A stretch of 64,000 nt of DNA from Antedon mediterranea (taxonomy: Eukaryota > Echinodermata > Crinoidea > Comatulida > Antedonidae), in the NCBI RefSeq assembly GCF_964355755.1, contig NC_092670.1:36443795-36507794 (forward strand), given 5' to 3'. The position numbers and the translations under genes were made by a program. Shown one piece after another: positions 43,702 through 58,700 of the stretch (position 1 is the stretch's first letter; each line of letters begins with the position of its first letter). The notes beneath the pieces are model-generated. The model saw only the letters and a program-made list of their open reading frames with translations, did not search any database and was not told where the DNA came from.

Positions 43702-46700
43702 ATGAGCTTTGCTGATTATAGCCAAAGAGCGGAGGACCACCAATGCATGCTTGTTCTGGTCAAGCAAGTTGGTCCTCACAAGAGTAACCTGTTCCACAAG
43801 ATCATTGATCGCATCTTTCTGGTAAACCACACGTTAGTCCCAGAATCAAAGCGACATGTCTGGCTGCGCTTTAAACGAGTTGTTCGTCTTGAGAACAATG
43901 CGTGGGGTGACTTTCAAGCGCATCGCCGTGTTGCTGGGTTGATGTGCGTAGGAAAAGCAACAACGGAAATAGAATTAGCAAGTATTTATGCTAATTTTGA
44001 CACGATGAAAGATGGGTACAAATCAACATTGTTTGACTCTCGTTGCTTTGTTTTCGGAATGACGGCAGAGACAGCAATGGAGTCTGTGTCTGGTGAAAAA
44101 CCAGATGTAGTGTACTTCCCAAGTTTTGAAGAATCGCAGACATTGGAAGACTGTGTAAACGACTTTGCTTGCTCACTGTTCTGGGTCTTGGAATCTAAGA
44201 GGCTTGAGAGACTGAACGATCGGAACGATAAACTTCCATTGTTAATTGCTCCTTTTGAACGTAAGGACATGGTTGGAATCGACACTGAAACCAGGTACAG
44301 TAAATAGAATTAGCTATTCTGTTGGGTCAGGGATGGTTGAATATGACATACTTACTCCCTCTGACCAGAGTGAAACTTACAAGTATAGTGTATTTAAAGT
44401 TTTGCCAATTTTAAATTAATGTTGTCAACATGAAATTAAATTTCCTTACATCATACAAATGGAAGATATTGTTAAACATCTAAGAAAAAATACTTTCAGT
44501 AAGTTGAAAAGTGAGATTTAGTTGACTATCATTCACTACACTGGTAATATTTCACCCCAAGGGGTAACTTGGAACAGCCATAACGGACCAATCAGTCATT
44601 CTATGACAAGACACCGGTCACCAGTTAATTAAAATTGAAATAAAAGAGTATACTGTACCAACACAGGTTTTTTAAAACCAAAATTTTACTGTATTTTTAC
44701 CGGGTTTAAAACATTTGTTTTTTTGTGTTATAAATTTTCAGAGCATTTAGGAGAAGAGTCGTTGGACGAATGCGCAAGCATCTAGCAGATCTTAGCTTGA
44801 TGGCTGGTTTAGTACAAGAAGCCTTCAGTCATTACCAAGTAGCTTTTGAAATTCTAAAGAATGCTAATGATTGGCTGTGGATGGCAGGTAAATTTTACAA
44901 ACATTAAAGATGTATTGTCCCCCAAAAACATGAAAAATGAAGATTATTAAAATCAGATTTTAAATAGGCTATTTTGTAATTTTAATAAAGTTAATGACTT
45001 CCGCAGGAAAAAATGGAAAAAAATAGTTTTCACTTATAAAAAGACAAAACAAATGGTTAAATTAAATTCAACCAAAACACATTGACTGGCAGTCAATTTT
45101 ACTATTTTGTTCTTAAATTACAGTTTTTTCTCGTAAATATTTTGTTTTTCATCTTTATGTTTGAATGTCGTCTGTGTATTTTTATATTGCCTCTTCTAGT
45201 CAGTTGTACTGCTGTAGTGCTCTGTTATAATGAAATGTATACTTTGTTCTAGCAACTATTGAAGGTATGTGTGCTGCATCTGTTATCATGCTGTATCCTT
45301 CAACATTAAGAAAAGTGAACCTTCCTCGCAACTCATCCTTCACTGGTGGAATGTCACTGAAGCATGACCATGTCAAGATTAATAATAAAGGTAACAATAG
45401 TTGTGTATGTACTGTAATTATTAAGCTCTGTCCACACTAGCAAACTTAAAGCTCTGTGTACACTATCAAAACTAGTGGAAAAAAAAAGTGTGATGTGCCG
45501 AAATTTGGTAGTGAAATGAGGTCACTGTGTCCATATATGAGCACATCATATTTTTTTGTCACATACAGTTTTATAGTGTAGACAAAGCTTTACACCTAGA
45601 GCCTACTGTAGTTGCAAAAGTGTTCATTTGATTACTGTCCGATGTTTTTTGTATATCTAAAATAATCTGGAGAATTGTAACTTTAACAGTAAACTAAAAA
45701 ATATTGGCAACCTCCTGTGATTATTGAGAGGTCTGTGACATAATGTGAACAAGAGTGGAATGCACTTTTAATTACGTTTTAAGCTCTGTCTACACTATCA
45801 AACTAGTTTGACAAAAAAAGTTTGATGTGCCCAAATATGGTAGTGATATGGTCAAGTATGGTAGTGATATGATATCATTATGTCCATATATGGGCACATC
45901 ACATTCACATACAGTTTGATAGTGCAGAAGAGCTTTAGTGACCACAATTTGTTTACTCTTTGCAGCATCTACGTTACCATCAAATGGCCTGAAGGAAGAC
46001 ATGTCAGATGAGAGGCAGAAGATATGCTATCCTGCAGATGATATAGTAGAGAAGTACAAAGAGGCAATTATGCATTATAGTAAGGTGTGTGAATCTTGCA
46101 TCACTTTATCTATTTTCTTTCCATTTCATTGTGTCAGAAAAGAACAAGAATATATAAAACAAAAAAGTTAAAAATCCAAAATACTGGTTAACCAAAAAGC
46201 AAAATGAATCACTGTCAGTGGCTCACCAAAATAGAAATTAAAAAGAGTATACAAATTATATTAAAATTCATTAAAATTCTTAATAAAACATTTAGAAATC
46301 ATAATGATATAGTTAAAATCTAAATAATAAACTATTATAAATGAAATGCTTTAACCCCTTCTCTGCGTATACCCGGTACTAGACATATAGACGTCGTTGA
46401 AATACGTATACACGGTAATACCGGGTATGGGCAAAACATATTAGTTGCCTATAATATATAGCAACCTCTATATTTTTTCGATGAACTTGAATATTTTTGC
46501 AAGTCATTAACATTTTTTTCCAGCAAAAAAAACCGCCCTCTATATCGTCTTGAAAATAATGCGCCCTCTATAGTATAGTTAGCACTGTTTATACTTATGT
46601 TATTCAAATAACTGACAGATTTTCTTTATCATTATGTATGTTTGATTCTATTAATAGTATAAGCATGCAGGCATTGTAGAGATGGAAGCCAGCATCAAGG

Positions 46701-49700
46701 CTACACAAGTGATTATTATGCAACAGGTAAGTGAGTTGTATACTGTATTAAATTGTTGCTTCTACTGTTAAGGCCAATTTACACAGACGAATGTTAAAGG
46801 TACAGTAAGCGGTAAACATAAAAATAGAATCTATGTTTCTTATGACCAGTTACACAAAACGCGGAGTGGATGGGTGGTTGAGCGCAAAACCCACTCAAGA
46901 TAGATACAGATTCTATGTGGGACATTCAAGCTACACGGTGTCTGCCAACCGTTACTGCTCGTCTGTGTAAATAGGCCTTTAGATGCCTTCTTAAAGATAG
47001 ATTGCTATAGCCTGTTTGGCAACTTTTGCAAGCTCTGTAACAGAGATCAGAAATAAACAAATTAGAAGAAATATAAGAAAATAAGAAAATTAAAAATAAC
47101 CTTTGCAACAATATTATTTATATTTTTTTCCACTAGCAAATGTTTGCTAGTTGTACAAATCTAACTAGCAAAAAAAGAACCAAGCTAGCAAGTAAAGACA
47201 TTTATTATCAATAGTGTTTAGTTTTTATTAAAAAAAAATTCTCTATCCCATAATAATTATTAAGTTATATTCACTTGTTATCCCACTTTGTGCGGTGCTG
47301 CAGAATAAATCCGGCATCGATAATGATAAGGTATTGATATCAGTTTCATATAAAGCTCTGTTTACACTATCAAACTTTATGTGCCCATATATGGACATGA
47401 TGATGTCATATCACTAGCATATTTGGGCACATTACACTTTTTTGTCAGAAGTAGTTTGATAGTGTAAACAGAGCTTAAGTTTAGTTTAGTAATTACTTTA
47501 TGAAGTATTTACCCTTTTTTCATACTAATTAAAACAAGATTTTGTGTAATATTTCAGTAATTTTTTTGTTGTGTACAGTAATTTTCTAAGGATATACTTT
47601 GTTTCTCACTGTTAGTCTTAATTGTAAAGTGATTTTATTTTATATTATGGATTTCTAATTAGAAAACAAAGAAAAAAAACCCAGAAAATTTGCATATGTA
47701 AATGAATAAACCAGTATTTATTAACTGTACATTAAGTTCATTGCATGAAATATTTTAGTTGTGATCCTGAAGTTTGATGGCATGATTTTGATTTAGAATC
47801 CTAAGAAAGCGGTTTATTAATTTATTTAATTATTATTTAATATTTAACACCACAGGTCAAAATGTTAATGTTAAATTTCATATTTCCCATCAGTATTTTC
47901 ATATGATAGATATGTGTTGTCACAATTCATTTATTTACACATTGAAAATGAAATTTTATAAATTAAAAAATGTATTTATTTTGAGTACATTAAAATCTAA
48001 ATGTCTATGCATGTTTTAATTTTGTTGATAAAATCATTATAGTATTAGCTGTGAACATATAAATAGATTTTATTGATGTTGGGCTAGTTTTAAGAATTAG
48101 GGATACCAATTGATACAACAGCTAAATGATGGTGTATGTTTGTAGATTACAATAGCATAAAATTAAAATTCAGAAAGTCTAGTCTAATTTCATTCAACTA
48201 TAATTATATAACTATAACTTATTATATACAATAAGAAGTCATTTTTACCTTCTTGTACCATTTAAAGTTCTTCGTAAACACCTTTAATCATTTTTGTTAT
48301 TTGCGTTTTCCTAAATTTTTTGTTTTATGTAGAAAAAACTTGAGGCTGCAGAGTTTCTACAAAACGTTGTGTACATCAACTTGAATCTGTCTGACAGCGA
48401 AAAAGTTGAACGCTACAGCGCCCTCTCACACTTATTCTCAGAGATTGGCTTTAAGCGTAAAGCATCTTTCTTTAAGCGTGTTGCAGCAATGCAGTGTGTG
48501 TCGCCAAATAACCCATCTCCTGCCTGGGGACATGTAAGTAACAAAAGCCAGTTTTAAATGTGTATTAAAAAGAGCTCTTGTGTGTGTCCAACTCGGACAG
48601 CGAGACGTATCATGACGACCCAAAAACAACGCCCGATGCTATCTCCAGATGGCTCTTCATGATTCAATTTAGACAGCACCGAAATGTTGTACGATAATGT
48701 CTGAGTTGGCCTTTACCTGTGCTCATTCTTCTGTCTATGTGAGGAATTGAGATAGACCAATACACTGGGGTTAACCCCTACTCTTCCTAAAGATACATGA
48801 GTTAGGTGTGCACACTCCGCCTTCAGTTATACGTCCTGTTCTACCTCCAGAACTAATGGTCAAGGAAAGGTTTCAAACTGTGCCTATTTATGACTACGAT
48901 CTACCGAGTCCCGGCTTTAACCACTTGACCACTTGACCCGACATGTATGGATGCTTGACCTGACATGACATGACATGACTTATTGATGGATTTAATTTTA
49001 TTATACATCTTTTACATTAGATGATTTAAAAAAATGTTTATTTATTTTCAGTGCCACTCAATGCTATTAGAAACTTTGAAAGGTTTCAGAATAACCCTTG
49101 AACCCCGAGAGTTCATGTCAAACAAAACAAATGGTTGGCCAGACCTTCAGCAGAGGATAATGCAAGAGCTAGTGTTCACTGCTAGGAAAATGGGGAAAGC
49201 TGAAATAGCCATAAGGTATTTGTAATTTCAGCTAATTTTCTGCTAACTCTGTAATTAATGAAGTTAAATATTTTGGCACATATGGCGTTTTATACCTATG
49301 ATATAATATTCACAATTACAAAAAACGTTGACTTGGTGGACTAACATAAAAACGACAATTACTATAAAAAAAAATAACTATGGACTTAGGGCAAATCTAA
49401 AATGAAACTGTGTTATGCCCACCCAATTTGAAATTTAGTTTAAGAGATTATAGGTTATAATAAATCCTAAGCACCAAAATGCTAGCCTCTACCATTGAAT
49501 TGAAATTTATATTTATACTGGGTAACCTCTTCAGTCAAAGACTGGTCTCCCGGAGGGCCCAGTTGGTGATCAGTGGCTGTGATGTACTAATACACCGGGG
49601 TAACCCCCTACTCGTCGCGAAAGATGTACACGAGCTAGATGTGTACACTGGACCTACGGTTTATAGTCCTTATCCGGGAAGACTCGTTCTACCACCAGAA

Positions 49701-52700
49701 CCATGGAGTGAGTGAGCCTCGAAACCCTGCCGATGTTATGGCTACGTAATTACGGTTCCACTGTCTTAACCGCTCGGCCACTCACTCACTCAACCTGCAA
49801 TTAATAGCTCAAACTATACTTTATTTTAAATATATTAATTTAATTATATCCTTATTATTAAGTATGTACTCCTGTAAACAAGTTTAATGATTATAATTTG
49901 TTGTAGTATTGACCATAATTTATTTATTTTTTTTTTAGGTATATGTGTTTTATTCTTCATTGTCTCTCGGATCACTTGACAACATTAGAGAAGCGTGAGT
50001 TAGCTGCAATGCTAGAGAGCTACACATCAAAAGTACCAAGTCCAACTGACAGTATCTCACTTGACAATGGTCTTCTTTTACCTCCGGTACCATTCACAAA
50101 ATTTCCATCTCTTAGGTTAGTATTTAAGATTTGTTTTACCACAAATTACCTACATTTTTCCTGGCCATACCTGAGTATCAGACTGTATTCATATTTCACA
50201 TATTATATCTATTAGATGAGTGTATATATCACAGCCCCTGGATTGAACATATACTGTACATGTACGCTAGCAGCCAACATGTTTTATACAAAAAGATTAA
50301 AAAAATTCACACTTCCATTCCTAGTTAATAATAACCTTATGCAATAATGAATGTCTGTTATTGATATCTCCGATTATCAAATCAAATCAAATCAATTTTA
50401 TTTCCACAATATTATAACATACATACATATTGTTGTTCCTTGTGCCCAGACATTTGATTTTTCTTTTTTTATGCAATAGCTTTTATAAATCGGCCTAGGA
50501 TATAGATACTGTAGATATAGCTGTTGATTTTCCTCATAATGTTATATAATTTATTTTTTTAATGAATTTTATATTTTTTTATATTTTATGTTGCAATTTG
50601 GCTTGATTCTATATTTGTACATTTTTTTTCTATTTCATAATCATATTTGTATTTTTCTATTGAGCAATGTCGATTTAAAAATAAATCAGAATAAATGAAT
50701 GAAAATGTAGATACTGCATTGATCCCAACACAAATATGTATGTACATACCTTGATCTGTATAGAACAAATTTAAATGCAATCTTTTTCTTTACTTTCTTA
50801 CAGGTCTTTTAAATTAGTACGTTTGTCCCCTCATCTAGACCCTGTGCATATTTTAGTAGAAAGTCCTAGTTGTAAGTCACCAGTTTTCAAGAGTCCATTC
50901 ATCTATTCACCTCTACAATCAATGAACAGAAATAAAAAACTACCACCAACCAAAGTTGGTAAGTATCGTATACACTGTTGCTTAAAGACCTGTAATTTTT
51001 AAAGTTTTGTGAAAATAATGGATATATATAACTTTAAAAACATTAAACCGGGTCATTTCTTGTGCGTTCTAAGGTAAATTATGATAAAACGAGAAAAACA
51101 CTGCATTACCTAAGTAACTCGCTTCACTTTTTTTTTACCGTTTAAAGAAGAACAAAATTATTGCAATAGGTCCACATAGTATTTCTTTTTACATAAAATG
51201 TAGTATGTGACCTTAAATTAGGTACAAAAAAACCTGTAGGTCTAGTGTCTTTTACTAAATAAGTGGTCTATTGTTCTTGTCTTAGAGCCTTGCAATGATC
51301 ACTGTTAATTTATGTTTTTCTTTAATAATAGCTTTTAAATGGGTTGCTGAAGAAATGTGTGAGGTTGAATTAAAGTTCTATAATCCATTACCATTTGAAC
51401 TCCGTGTTGCCAATTTGGTAAGAACATTTACTTTAAAAAAAATTATTTTATAATTATTATCTGCTCTTACTTAATACTTTGGGTTCTATAGTGTAGTCAG
51501 AATATAACTGTGATACTAACTTTAATCTTAGTCGGTATGAAATGGGTTTAGTGAAGTATATTAAGAATTCACCGATTGTTGTGTTCATTTCACAACTTCT
51601 CACTAAAATGTACATTAGTCACCGTGGCTGTGTGTGTGTACTAGTACACCGGGGTAACCCCCTACTCGTCTTTTTAAAGTGCACCTGAGCTTGATGTGTA
51701 CACTGGATCTACAGTTTATAGTCCTTATCCGAGAAGACTTGTTCTACCACCAGAACCATGAAGCAACTGGGCCATGAACCCTTGACGTAATTTCCGTTCC
51801 ACTGTTTTAACCGCTTGGCCATTCACTCCCTTTTCTGTTTTATATTAAAGTTTCTTTCCTGTTTAACACTTAATACTAGTTACAATATTTTATCATAGGG
51901 CTTCCTTGCTGAAGGGGTTGAGTTTGACCCCACACCAGCAGCTATTGTCTTACCGGCTGAATCTGGTCCTCATCTTGTCTCCATAATGGGGACACCAAAG
52001 AAGATGGGCACATTGAAGATAACAGGTAAAGAAATGTGTACATTTGCTTGTTATACAAAGTTAAGCTCTGTCTACACTATCAAACTCAAGTTAGTGTTTA
52101 CCGACCGACCAACCAACCAATTGACCGACCGATATAGTGAGCTGTAGAGTTGCGTTGCACGCGACTAAAAATGTGATGTGCCCATATATAAATATCATGA
52201 TGTTATATCACTACCATTTTTGGGCACATTACACTTTTTTTGTCAAGTTTGACAGAGCTTTAGACAAGTTTACCTAACCCTATTTATTTTGAATAAATAA
52301 CCGTTTAATATAACCTCAATTTTTTGTTTTTATTTTAGGATATACCACACATGTAATGGGTGTAAAAAGTAATTGCAGGTTACCATTAATACCAAGTATC
52401 AAAGAGCCATATTATGAGGTTGAAGTAGTTCCGTCACTTCCGAGGTTAAAGGTCACAACATCATTACCAAAAGCAGCAAGTACACTTAGTCTAAAACCAG
52501 AAACAAAGAAGGTTTCTGTAGCATCATCTGTGAGCCTATTAGAAGGAGAAAGGTAATGTAAAGTCAATTGTACATATGTAGATTTGTGGTTAATATGCTT
52601 GCTTTCCAATCCCAAGGTCCGGGATTTAATCCTGATCATTTGACAGAGTTTTAACTCACTACTGTTCCTACTCAATCAATCTCTTTTATTCATCTTAATA

Positions 52701-55700
52701 CACATAACAAAAAAGGAGTAAATTAGATTTAAATAAGATGACAGTAACCTCTAGGAAACCTTAAAGGCCCATTTACATTATGGCGATAACGATCGACGAT
52801 AAATAGATAAACATGCATTTTTCTTGGATAAAACGAAAGAAATTAGAACATTTTTCGTTCTATAACTATAGGATAATCATGTATGCTGTATTTGATAAAA
52901 ATAATATTTTTGAAAATTCAATCAAATGACGTCATGATCAGTAAAACCATAAAATCATTGTATTGTAACGATATTATTGCTCTTACTAATCATGACGTCA
53001 TTTGATTGGACGTGTGAAAATATTATTTTCATTTAAGGCAGCATAGATGATAATCCTATAGTTCTAGGATGAAAACTTTTTTAAATTCTTTTGTTTTAGG
53101 TATGGAAAATGCATATTTATCTTTTTATTGTCGATCGTTATCGCCCTAGTGTAAATGGGCCTTAAGGGTCCTGTGATAGGAGGCCCACATAAAACTAGAC
53201 ATTAAGATATAACAAAATAAAGAAATAGCTTTAAAGCATTCACTCAGCGTCAAAGCATTGTTTATTTCATCCATCCTGTAATTGGCAAGTTGTTATCTGA
53301 AATAAGAACTGCAGTAGTTATAAAGATGTTTGATATTCTTAGATATAAATGATACTGCAACATACTGCACTGCAATTTGTTTATTGTGTACTGAATGCTG
53401 TAATATCATATACATATTGCATTGATCTCATTTCAGCTTGTCATGCCAAGTAACACTAAGCAATACAGGAAAGGCACCAGTAGAGACGGCCACATTAGAA
53501 CTTATGAATTTAGGTAAGAAGCATAATAATGCAGATAAATTAATTTGGTAACTGTTCGATATCGATCAAACACTACCAAATTCTGAAGTTGGTTTTTTGC
53601 ATGTTACTTTACTCTAACCTGGGGAGGTGCACATCTTCAACTAGAAAGCCACTCCGAGAGTGCATACCTCCGCCTACTGTAAAATTCTCCTACATAAGAT
53701 TTCTCCGGTAAAAAAAAAATATATATATATATTTGTGTGTGTCTTAATGCTGTTTGTGATTTAGGCTAATTTCATTACAAGCATGTGTATGCGAGTTTGG
53801 TGCAATGGTTATGTAACAAGCCTTTCAATTAACAATAGCTTCAGTTGACTAACAATAGAACAGCAACGCGAAAATCAAACGAATGAATTTGAAAACAAAT
53901 AGGTTTTTTAAACTACTCGCATCAAAAAACGTGCACATTAAATCAAATTATGTTTCAAAATTACAAATCACTCTTGCCTCTTGTTAAAAAATGAAGTTTT
54001 TTGGACAAGTTGTTCTCGAGAAAATGCAATTTCAGTTTACTTGTTACTTTAAGACTGCTCGCCGGCTTTTGAAAAATTCTGTCCTATCTTTTAACACTAG
54101 CAGGTCTAAAAAAGTATACTAAAAAGTGGTCCAGAATTGGGACTGTGGTCCCAAATGGTCCCAAAATTTAATGGAATGGTCCTTGACCACATATCTATCT
54201 GTCTATTTATTTTGGTAAAGATCTTGTAATTACTTTTTGAATAATCCTGCTAACAAACAAACAAACACACGCTACTGATTACATATACCTCCTTGGCGGA
54301 GGTAAATGATGTGGAATTAAAGTTAAAAAACTGGATTTCGTTTTCCAGTTGGTGATCAGTGGCTGTGATGTACTAATACACCGGGGTAACCCCCTACTCG
54401 TCTCGAAAGATGTACTAGGTTCTTTAAAGTGCACACGAGCTAGTTGTATACACTGGACCTACGGTTTATAGTCCTTATCCGAGAAGACTCGTTCTACCAC
54501 CAGAACCATGGAGTGAGTGAGCCTCGAACCCTTGCCGATGTTATGGCTACGTAATTACGGTTCCACTGTCTTAACCGCTCGGCCACTCACTCGATTGTGC
54601 CTCAATGGAAGGGTGCACATGAACCCAGTTCACCGCCTAGCCTACCCCCTTTGCTTATATGTTGTATTTACTTGAGTAATTGTTGTTGCAGATTCAGTAC
54701 CTAAAGATTGCTTTACTTGGAGTGAAGAAAATATAGAAACGCAGTTGCCACTGGCAACCGGTGGCAAGTTACTCTTTACAATATACATCAAAGCTATTGG
54801 CGATTTCCTTTTAAAAAGTGCAATACAAAATGATGGTGAGTTAATGTTTAAATTATTCATTATTAAATGTAAACATTTTCAGCCATATTTATGTATATTG
54901 ATGATCATTTGATTAGCATTTCAGCAGCAATAATTGAGTAAACCTCTTTTTGGAGAAATAGATGATTTTTGAACAGTTAAAATATGATATTATTTTTCAA
55001 TAAATGAATTTGATTGTTCTTTACTGTCCTTTCATTTATCCACTTTTTATTTGACCCATAACATAACATTTTCATTTTTATTCTCAAAGAGCTTTACCCA
55101 TCATTTATACCAGCCACTACCATTTCAATTACTGCAGTAACAACAAAAAACGATTCAATGTTTTACAGAAATGCCAGAGACGCCAACAGTGAGTAGTTAT
55201 TTCAATAGCCCGGCTCGTAGTACTCCAAATCGTTCGGTATCAACAGCATTTATAGAAGCTAGTAAACCATCGAGGATACAAGATAAAGTAGACAGTATAG
55301 TTAAGGTATGTTGGCTATTCATGGTCATGTATTACAATATGTTGACCCCGGACTGTCAGACTGAATATGCTATGCATGATCTTAAAACAAAAATAGGTTT
55401 ACTAAACAACTTTTGTTTTGTCTTCAATTAAATGACAGGTTATTGTCCAATGTCTAAAGATTAGGCTATGAGCATTTCAAAGAATCTTGCCTAAAGTCAC
55501 CCAATATGTAATGGGTAATATTTTGCAGCAAAACTAACCAAATGTATGGTGTACTAATACCTTTTACCTGTGTCAGTACAGTGTATTATAAATATTCTCT
55601 TTATTAATCCCTAAAATAACGATTCTCTCCTCTGATTCTTTACCACGTCGAAACACCGGTTCTCGTCAGATTACCGAAGTTAAGCCCGGTAAAAGCTTGG

Positions 55701-58700
55701 ATGGGAGACCATCTGGGAATATCGGGTGCTGTATATGGAGCTGGGGCTCCCGTTAGGCATTTGAAATCAGCACTGTTGACTCTAATGGCAGCCCCTGCAT
55801 CAAGTATCTGCCTCAGACGTATTGGGTTATGCCTTTCCTCTGGTCAAGGTGGGCACTGGACGAGAGGAGCCCTTGATCAATGTTAGGACCGATTAAGGTG
55901 CTTTAAACAGTCCTGGCTTTGTTTGTGTCAAATGTGTTAGTGGCGGTAATTATCGCTGTTGGTTTCGATTGAATAAAATAAATAAATAAAATAAAATAAA
56001 GTACACTTTCAACACTTTCATTTCTTTATTTTAGACAATTGAAGGTATGTTGAAGCTGACGTATTCAGGTGGTGAAGGGCTGAAAGATTGTTACTATCGT
56101 GAGACAAATATATTAATAAAACTTCACAAGAAACCATCGCTGATGATCACGAACTGGACGACGATACCAGCAACAAGGTACAAAATATGTAATATAAATG
56201 TTTTCCTTTCCTTGTTCTGTTTCTTTTTTGTAGCTTTTTCTTATACTTTTCCCCTTTTTATTTCTTTTTTTTTCTTTTTTTGTACTTTTTCCCCTTTTTC
56301 TTTTATTTCTTTTTTTATTTTTTCTTATATTTGTTTAACATTCTTATGTACTTTTATCCTTTTTTCCTTTTTATAATTTCTCCTTTTTTTTGTATTTTTT
56401 CTTTTTTTTTCTTTTACTTTTTCTTTTTTTGTTTCCCTTTTAATTATTTGTTTTCCCAATTTATTTTAGCTGTTTATCTTTAATCTTATATTTTTATTGT
56501 TCTTTTCTTTTTGTCTAATTTTTCCCTTGTTCTTGTTATTTTTTTCAGCCATTTTTTTTTCCGTTTTATTTCTTTCCTTACCTGTGTTTCTCTCTTTTTC
56601 TTTCTTTTTCCTCTTTTCCATTTTCCCCTATTTCTTTATGAGCTATTTTTTTTTATTTCAGTCCACAGCAATTTTACTTGGTGTTAGATTTTTTAAATGG
56701 AACATGCAATGAAGTACATGTGCAATATGGCAGTAATCAAAGTATGATATTAACCCACAAACAGAGTAAAAGGTAGGATAATCAATTTCATCAAAATTTA
56801 ATCATTTTTACTGTAATTTATTCAAATTAAGCTCTGTCAAACACTATCAAACTAGTTTCACAACAAAAGTGTGATGTGCCAAAATATGGTAGTGATATCC
56901 CTAATATGATAGTGATATGACACCATCATGTCCATACTGTATATGGATATTTTTGTTGTCACATAAAGTTTGATAGTGTAGACAGAGCTTTACAAATGAC
57001 AAATGGGTGTCTATGAGCCTGTTTCTAAACATTGAAGTCGGTTTTATAAAAAGATCGTGTTGCATTTAAAAATTGCTCCACTGCAAACTTTTCTAAAACC
57101 TGTAATTGATCAAGGTTGGAAAAATAAAAGAAAATGATGGTTTAAGTTAAATTTTTTACCTCCATATGCAGTCACAAATAGCTCAAAGTGTTAGAAATAT
57201 ACCTGTGCTGAAGAACATTTTGGTAGGAAATGAAAATGCATGCATATCAAATGCAGGTATGAACAAAAAGAAGAAATTCAACAAAGAATGCCTGCAAACA
57301 CTTACAAATAAAAAAATGAGTAGGGTGTGTTTTTGAAAGAATTTGATTTTCAGCCTCCTTGTTCTAATAAGTCACAATATAAGACAAAGCGTGAAATATA
57401 TTTTTTCATTTTTGCGTGGACACAAAAATCGCAAGGTATTTTTAAAAAGCGGTAGCGAAATCACCATGGTAAGGTGGTATGAAAAAGAATAAAAATCAGT
57501 TGACTAACAGCGGTGTGGTTTGCGTGTATGATTTATAAATTGCCTTGTATTCACTCTCTTCAAACTTTTCTATTTCGTGTTTGTTTCACAATACAGGATG
57601 AGAAACTTGTTTCTCCCTACTGCAATGAGGCAATTCAATGGAAACGTTGATCATTTTATGCTATACCTTTACACACACACCAATCTTGCTTGTATTTTGT
57701 ATTTTAAACGATGTATTTTATCTTCAAATTTTAACCTTTTTAACTAATTTTTATATTGTTATGTGAATTTTTAACTTTGAACAAACAACAATAATTTCAA
57801 AATACCATATTTTACTGTGTTTGACCATGAATAAATGAAATTATGTTTTAAAATAAATGCACTTTTTTGCATCGTTGGTTAATTTCCCATTTGTCAACAG
57901 GATAGCAATCTTACTAGATAGATTTACAATAATACAGCCTAAGCCAGCTTCTCCGGTCACACCTAAACCAGGCTGTGTGCCTGTACTTCAGGAGCAGGTG
58001 AAGCTTGATGTATTATATGCTCAGCAGCTTGCCATGCTTACCAATATCACATGGTCTATAATATCCTTTGTTAATATTAAATTATGATTTATCCACTAAA
58101 TATCAGATTTTAGCATTCAATTTTTATTGATGCATGCATGACCCAGTTTTTTTAATTGAAATAATTTACATAAACGTTTATATTAAGCATGATGTTTTAG
58201 GGAAATCGTTAATTTGAAGGGGCGTGAACTTCTAAAGTCAGTAGGTGTATTATCTTTTTGTGTCAAAGTTTAGAATACTACAATGCACGTCTATTGTTAC
58301 TACTATAATTTATAGCTTTCTGTAATATCCAGATGTTTTACCCTATACAGTACTTTTGACGCTGATGGCTATCGGAAATCGTTGACTCACGGTCAGCGGC
58401 TGTCAATATACGTATAACCATTATTTTGCATTCTAACTAAGTTGCACAGCAATAACCGGTTATATGGCGTTCTAACACTGAATTGATTAGGTATTTTTAA
58501 CCGTTATTTTCAGGCTGCGATATAACAGGTTACCGAAAATTTGTCCTGTTTCTGCTGCGAAGAAATTGTCGTTAATTTATTCACACGTTTCATAACTGGT
58601 TAATAACCGTTTATAGAAACAAGACCGTTGAATCTTAGTAAGGCTGTCCAGAACTTGGACGCTTATTAGTGGCCCCAAAAAGGTAATGAGTATCGAATGA

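Noticed and set aside
54500-54600. tRNA gene (Leu/Ser-like)
   Set aside because: A and B boxes are good but the same head recurs with a shared body at several sites, so it is a SINE. No intact acceptor or anticodon stem was confirmed.
55642-55740. Functional 5S rRNA gene
   Set aside because: The 5' part diverges from 5S rRNA, and the sequence continues into a repeat body with an A-rich tail instead of a T-run terminator.
56047-56712. Phe/Ser-rich open frames
   Set aside because: Translations of the T-rich tract before TRAPPC9 exon 17.
58061-58090. GT donor at TTT/GTTAAT for TRAPPC9 exon 18, with acceptor at CAGAG
   Set aside because: It can be made to fit in phase, but both sites are weak. 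The overlapping ATATCCTTT and the downstream TTCCTTAAC fit a U12 intron exactly and give better protein spacing.
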